Source: Asterionellopsis glacialis
Taxonomy: Eukaryota; Bacillariophyta; Plagiogrammaphyceae; Rhaphoneidales; Asterionellopsidaceae
Reading direction: 5' to 3'
Length of the DNA: 25,314 bases
NCBI GenBank assembly: GCA_014885115.2
Contig: WKLE02002901.1
Span: 1 to 25,314, forward strand
The position numbers and the translations under genes were made by a program. The notes beneath the pieces are model-generated. The model ran no database searches. It was not told the DNA's origin and was given only the letters and a program-made list of their open reading frames with translations. Positions 21,301-25,314 of this stretch are shown piece by piece; positions within the stretch are counted from its first letter, which is position 1; each line of letters begins with the position of its first letter.

Positions 21301-24159
21301 CGCATTGGAGCGTATGTAAATCCTGTCCAGGCACGACCAAATGATACTACGTCCTTGGATTCATAGGTTGGAGAAGGGGAGCCCCACCTGTCAAGGACTT
21401 GCGTACCATCTAAATTGAGCTTCACCAAACCAATTGTAAATAGCTGCATGAACTCTCGAGCAAAATTTTCATCGGGATCTAAAAAAGAAATGAAACACGA
21501 GAGTTGTAGAATGAAGTTTGATAAGCACGCGGAAACAGCATGTATCCTGCAATGAAAGTAAATCCATTTAAAATCAGACAAACTTACGCTGCATTTTGTT
21601 TTGTTTATGCCAAAGATATGCAACAGACTTTGAATTGACAAAGGTCAGCATTTCCCCCATTCTCGAGTTAAAGGCCACCTCTCGGAGGACGTCACGATAG
21701 TTGCCGAGCCCGTTGCGGACAAAAATATCGTAAAACACAACATTGGTCTCAGTTGCCAGTCGATCCGTAAGCAAGGGATCAACTGGCATAATCTGGCTCA
21801 ATGCGAATGCCATTCGTTGTCGGAGCTGGTCAGGCGCTCTCAGCGCAAGCAATGTCCAAATACTTTGCTTCTGGTTGACAGGGAAAAGAGTATCGAGAAC
21901 CTTGTTCCTTGCATCAAAGGAATCGCCTAGAGTCGGATCAGTACCAACTTCACCGGGCGAGCCACACACGAGTGTACCCCCAAGTCTGTTTGTGATCCTG
22001 TGCGTAAACTTAAATACTCCCAATGAATCAAAGACATCGGTCTGCTTCAGTGCATCGGGTAGTTCCAAATACGGTACTTCATCGCCGTAGCGACCAATGA
22101 ATATTCCAAAAGTATTTGGATTATCATGGTTGAGCTCCCACCACTCCATTGAGGAGTCAGGGAATTCCAAGAAATTCAAAATGGCCGATGCTTCACTTTG
22201 GTAACTTTGAGATGTCACATCATAAACGGACCTGCAAAACAAAAAAGAAAGACATTAATTGGTGAGTGTCACCCGATTAAAGTGCTGAAAAATCTAATGA
22301 GTACAAGCATAAACAACTCACAGGTGATCTGGATGGACATTGCGAAAACATTGGTTCGTTTCTGGAACAAGCACACTCATTCCAGTCTTGTTAACATCGC
22401 CCAAATGACAAACGCCACGAAAGAAAACATCTTTGACAGTTGGATTATTATCATTTGAAGCGTAAATCCACGTCGCTAGTTCAACCTTGGTTGTTTCGTC
22501 AATGCTTACGCTTGGTGTAGTACATTCACTAGAATCAACGGGTATCCATCGACTTTGCTCTCCATATTGACATGGAAGACTCGTTAGTGGGTTGGCAGGA
22601 TCAAAAACAAGACCATCAACGGCATAAACATGGCGTCCTGTATCTTCTTTTAAAGACAGGATGGTGGAATTATCCAATGTAAGGGCTTTATCCACTGTGT
22701 TGGTTTGGTCAGTGCACGCATTAACTTCATAGCTGAGCTTGCAGTGCTCTTGATTGAAAACATTTTGAGGAACGTTTGCACATTTCATAACCTGATCAGG
22801 ACCGCCATGAGCAGCTGCCAGGACAAGGTTGCCGTTTCCATCTATGCTGGGATCCTCGATCGTGTTTTCAGTCACTTCTAGATGATAATCATGGATGGCA
22901 TATCCACCACCTGGTAGAATGCCAAATACAGGTGAGTCTGGGTTATGTCTTGAGTTTTCACGAAAGTCGTTGTCGATGGGATCTGGAAAGGTGTCACAGA
23001 CAGCATCGTTGATCCCCCCTTCTTTCGTAAGAAGCATATCAGCCCCTAATGTATGTTCATAGTCTACCACAATGAGGTCCGTGCTGGTATCAAGGTCAGA
23101 CAAATCCAATTTCAAGACACTATTCAAGTCCATAAATCTTGCATCCAAATTGACAGGAGGGTTTCCTCCCAAAATATCTCTGCACCTACCATCAATATAG
23201 AGCCCAAATGAACGTGGGTAGGTGTCAACGAAACTTTCGGCATCGGTGACGCTTTTAGTGCCATCAAAGTCGAAAACTTTGCAGATTTTATATGAACTGG
23301 TCACGTTAAGGATTCCATATACATTGAAACCTCTGTCGTTTTCCGTATATTGGAGAGGCTGATCCAAGACGGTACGAATGTCGTCGTTGATAGAAAGTAC
23401 GTATCCTGTGTCATTTCCATTCGTAACAGCAGTGATAGTCAAATCAAGTCCTGCTCCATACGGATGAGAGTCTTTTCTGGTAAAAGCAAAGGTTCTCCAT
23501 CGTGAAAACTGATCACAGGCCTTGCGGAGTGGTCCACCGTACTGGTACACTTCGATAGCTCTTGCGCTCAAATGTTTCCTGTAGAATTCTCGGTGGGAGA
23601 ACATTTCCACTGTATCAACTTGGTGTTTCACATAGTTTGCCATGAGAAGGGGGAGGTTCACCTGGTCCCAATCAGATTGGTTAAGCTCACTTGGAATGGG
23701 ACCAAATGTAACTCGCTCTAGGAAACGAGCAAACTGGTCTTTGGGGGGTAATGAATGGTCGTATACGGTAATATAATACACAAAGTCGTCGTCTATTGGG
23801 GTCAAGTAGGTTTGGCACTTCCGTGCGGTCCCTTCTCCGAGACACAAGAACTGACGCGCTTCTTCAGATCCAGCAACTCGTTCCCAATCATGTCCATCGT
23901 AGGATCGACCAAAGGGAGCGTATACGGTGTCATCTAGAAACCGAGACAATGTCACAAGCTTCCCCTGTGGAGAGAGAGGTAGTAATACATTACCACCAGT
24001 TCCAGTAAAATTGTATTCGGTCATACTTCCAACGACAGAAGGAAGTGACAACTCAAAAGCATTTTCATCGAAGGTTTCTACAGCAGTGACGGGCAAGAGA
24101 GAACCATTTTGTAGAAGAATGCTCAGAAGAGCCACGCACAAAGTTTGATTCTTTTTCAT
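15363..24159 (-). CDS. Giant type I membrane protein: DUF1800-DUF1501 fusion with PSD-repeat linker, 10 exons
   Basis: Exons, in transcript order: 24159-22322, 22231-21588, 21478-21165, 21063-20676, 20552-19743, 19638-18607, 18502-17610, 17511-17414, 17319-17254, 17154-15363. All nine introns are GT-AG (90-123 bases) and every junction keeps frame, giving 2,624 residues. Residues 1-26 are a signal peptide. DUF1800 begins near 145 (R-F-L-E-R-V-T-F-G-P) and includes L-R-Q-R-M-A-F-A-L-S-Q, P-D-E-N-F-A-R-E-F-M-Q-L-F at 829-841, W-T-G-F at 878-881, then N-L-A-A-T-A-A-A-I-A-L-D and a closing F-S-F-F-S-P near 1500. Large inserts split it (about 215-640 and 900-1330; the second is Cys-rich). DUF1501 runs from about 1650 to 2060, with G-G-M-D at 1657, S-E-F-G-R and G-T-D-H-G-W-G-G at 1982-1989. 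A P-S-D/P-S-x-x linker (about 2203-2246), a second ectodomain, a helix at about 2579-2600 and a K-K-R-R tail follow. DUF1501 belongs to the alkaline phosphatase/sulfatase-like superfamily; the activity of this protein is unknown. Confidence 0.9.
16498..16635 (-). repeat. PSD/PSxxPS-encoding tandem repeat in the giant gene
   Basis: Reads P-S-D-V/M/E-P-S units in the coding strand, with imperfect 12-base DNA periodicity (CATCTGAnGG on the plus strand). Such Ser-Pro repeats are common in diatom secreted and wall-linked proteins. Here it separates the enzyme-like part from the membrane-proximal ectodomain. Confidence 0.8.
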
Positions 24160-24330
24160 TTGAGATCGTTTGTGTTTCAACAAGTACGCTATGAAAAGAA
24201 TTCATATCGAGGGATACAACATGGGCATATGGGTGATTAGAACAATCAATTTCATGGATCGTATACGAATGGTATCAAATGCAGATTTCAGATTGCTTAC
24301 CAGACAAAAGTATTTCAGTACACTGTTCAA
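24160..24330 (-). promoter_or_regulatory. 5' leader of the giant gene, possible leader intron
   Basis: A GTAAGC donor (first base 24300) and a CATAG acceptor (ending 24189) would remove 112 bases, within or close to the size range of the gene's coding introns. The frame upstream of this interval meets a stop before any ATG, so coding start 24159 is kept and the interval would be non-coding leader. Confidence 0.35.
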
Positions 24331-25314
24331 GTGAGGTATTTTAAAAGCAGGAGATTTTCTTGTGTCCCCTATTCACTAGTTTTCCTTTTGGGATTGTTTC
24401 CATTCCAGTTTCGCGGCAAAGTGGTAGAGGTAGTGTTCTCCTGCATATATCGAAAGAGTTTTACTGTTTTCTCTCATTTGGTGTGCTACCTGTACAGTGT
24501 CTCTGGTAGGACTAGAGTCGACAGTCTCTAAAACCAGCTAAAACCACATCGATAACAATACGAACGGTACACACGGTTCGATATGAAAGATCGATATTCG
24601 CATCCGTTCCTCGCGGTGCGGGGGTCCCTTTCCTTGTCCTAAAGATTCGTTTAGGTCCAAAATCAACTATTTACGATGTAATTCTGTGGGGCTGCTTGCT
24701 ATGACTGAAAGATACATTAATCGAAGAACTTTGGTATGTTCTCCACGATCAAAGGTACACCAGTATATATTATAAAGTACCCGTGTTGAACTAAATTCAT
24801 AAATATGACTGTATTAGTAGTACAGGTAGCACAGTTTTAATTAAGATTCCAAGAGGTGTTCATAATAATTTATTTGTACGGTCGATGTTGTCGAAGAGAA
24901 ATGACCTCGTTTTGTTTATTTTCCCGAGATGACTTTCCTTATTCTCCTTCATAGCAGCTGACGTAGAATCGATGGTTGGATGGTTTGCGAGAAAACAAAA
25001 CGATCAATAATTATTTTCAAAACTAGAGTGTTCCTTCAAGTGTCCAATGCTCAGGTATAGTACAAGCAAGACATACAGGTACCAATAGAACGTATGAAGA
25101 ATGAAGAAGAAGGATGTTGATACTTACAGAGTCCCCACTGACGACCCCGACAGACAGTACTGTACCTAGAAGGTCCAAACGTGGTTTAGTAGTACGTTTC
25201 CATAATGTAAAGAACAAACACCTTTTCTGTGTTCCGACATTTCTCTGGGTATCCAGTTTTTATATGACCCGTTGCCACGAAAAACGTACCCCTCAGACCC
25301 CGATTTCGCGCCAA
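24331..25314. other. Right-hand flank, no confirmed gene
   Basis: No convincing coding sequence. CAGGTA-type sites occur at about 24487 (CTACCTGTACAG), 24821 (TACAGGTAG) and 25075 (TACAGGTACC). On the minus strand a TATAAAA box (25264-25258) lies upstream of a GTAAGT donor (25127) and an AG acceptor (25023) that bound a 105-base potential intron. This could be the 5' end of a minus-strand transcript, but its only open frames are very short. Confidence 0.35.

Noticed and set aside
15363..24159. Reading the region as a bacterial-style cluster of separate DUF1800/DUF1501 genes or bacterial contamination
   Set aside because: Each apparent gap carries consensus GT-AG signals with matching phase, and conserved motifs are restored across the junctions (for example E-F-G-R followed by T-I-T-P).

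Overview
The window looks like nuclear DNA of a diatom (or a very close stramenopile relative). The evidence is short GT-AG introns (90-203 bp) whose removal restores reading frames, a plastid-style bipartite presequence ending in T-A-F, PSxxPS-type serine/proline repeats typical of diatom cell-surface proteins, Gln/Asn/His homopolymer runs, and intergenic DNA that is more AT-rich than the genes. The species cannot be named from sequence alone. I see seven protein genes, one possible decayed coding fragment, and no tRNA, rRNA, CRISPR array or intact transposon.

Layout, left to right: (1) an unrecognised two-membrane-segment protein with one intron (494-1914, +); (2) a phytanoyl-CoA dioxygenase-like enzyme with a signal peptide (2722-3615, +), whose frame continues as coding-looking sequence to 3816 behind a single in-frame TGA; (3) a plastid-targeted SET-domain (Rubisco LSMT/SETD-like) methyltransferase with a hydrophobic insert (4219-5538, -); (4) a coiled-coil plus MORN-repeat protein with one intron (6896-9405, +); (5) a seven-blade WD40 protein (9792-11156, -); (6) V-type ATPase subunit H with one intron (12200-13940, +); (7) one very large gene on the minus strand (24159 down to 15363).

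The large gene is the main result. It looks at first like a cluster of separate reading frames, but ten exons and nine introns of 90-123 bp join with matching phase at every junction into a 2,624-residue protein. That protein has a signal peptide, a DUF1800 domain split by two large inserts (the second clearly cysteine-rich), a DUF1501 domain (alkaline phosphatase/sulfatase-like superfamily), a PSD-repeat linker, a further ectodomain, and one C-terminal membrane helix with a short basic tail. In bacteria DUF1800 and DUF1501 are typically encoded by neighbouring genes. Here both are fused in one predicted cell-surface protein with eukaryotic introns.

The genes do not form one pathway; this is ordinary mixed eukaryotic gene order. 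Three pairs are convergent (2/3, 4/5, 6/7) and two are divergent (3/4, 5/6). Several intergenic regions share a palindromic motif, GTACCWGGTAC or its CAGGTA half. It is densest at 2450-2592, just upstream of the dioxygenase gene, and half-sites cluster at 11361-11537 in the divergent promoter region.
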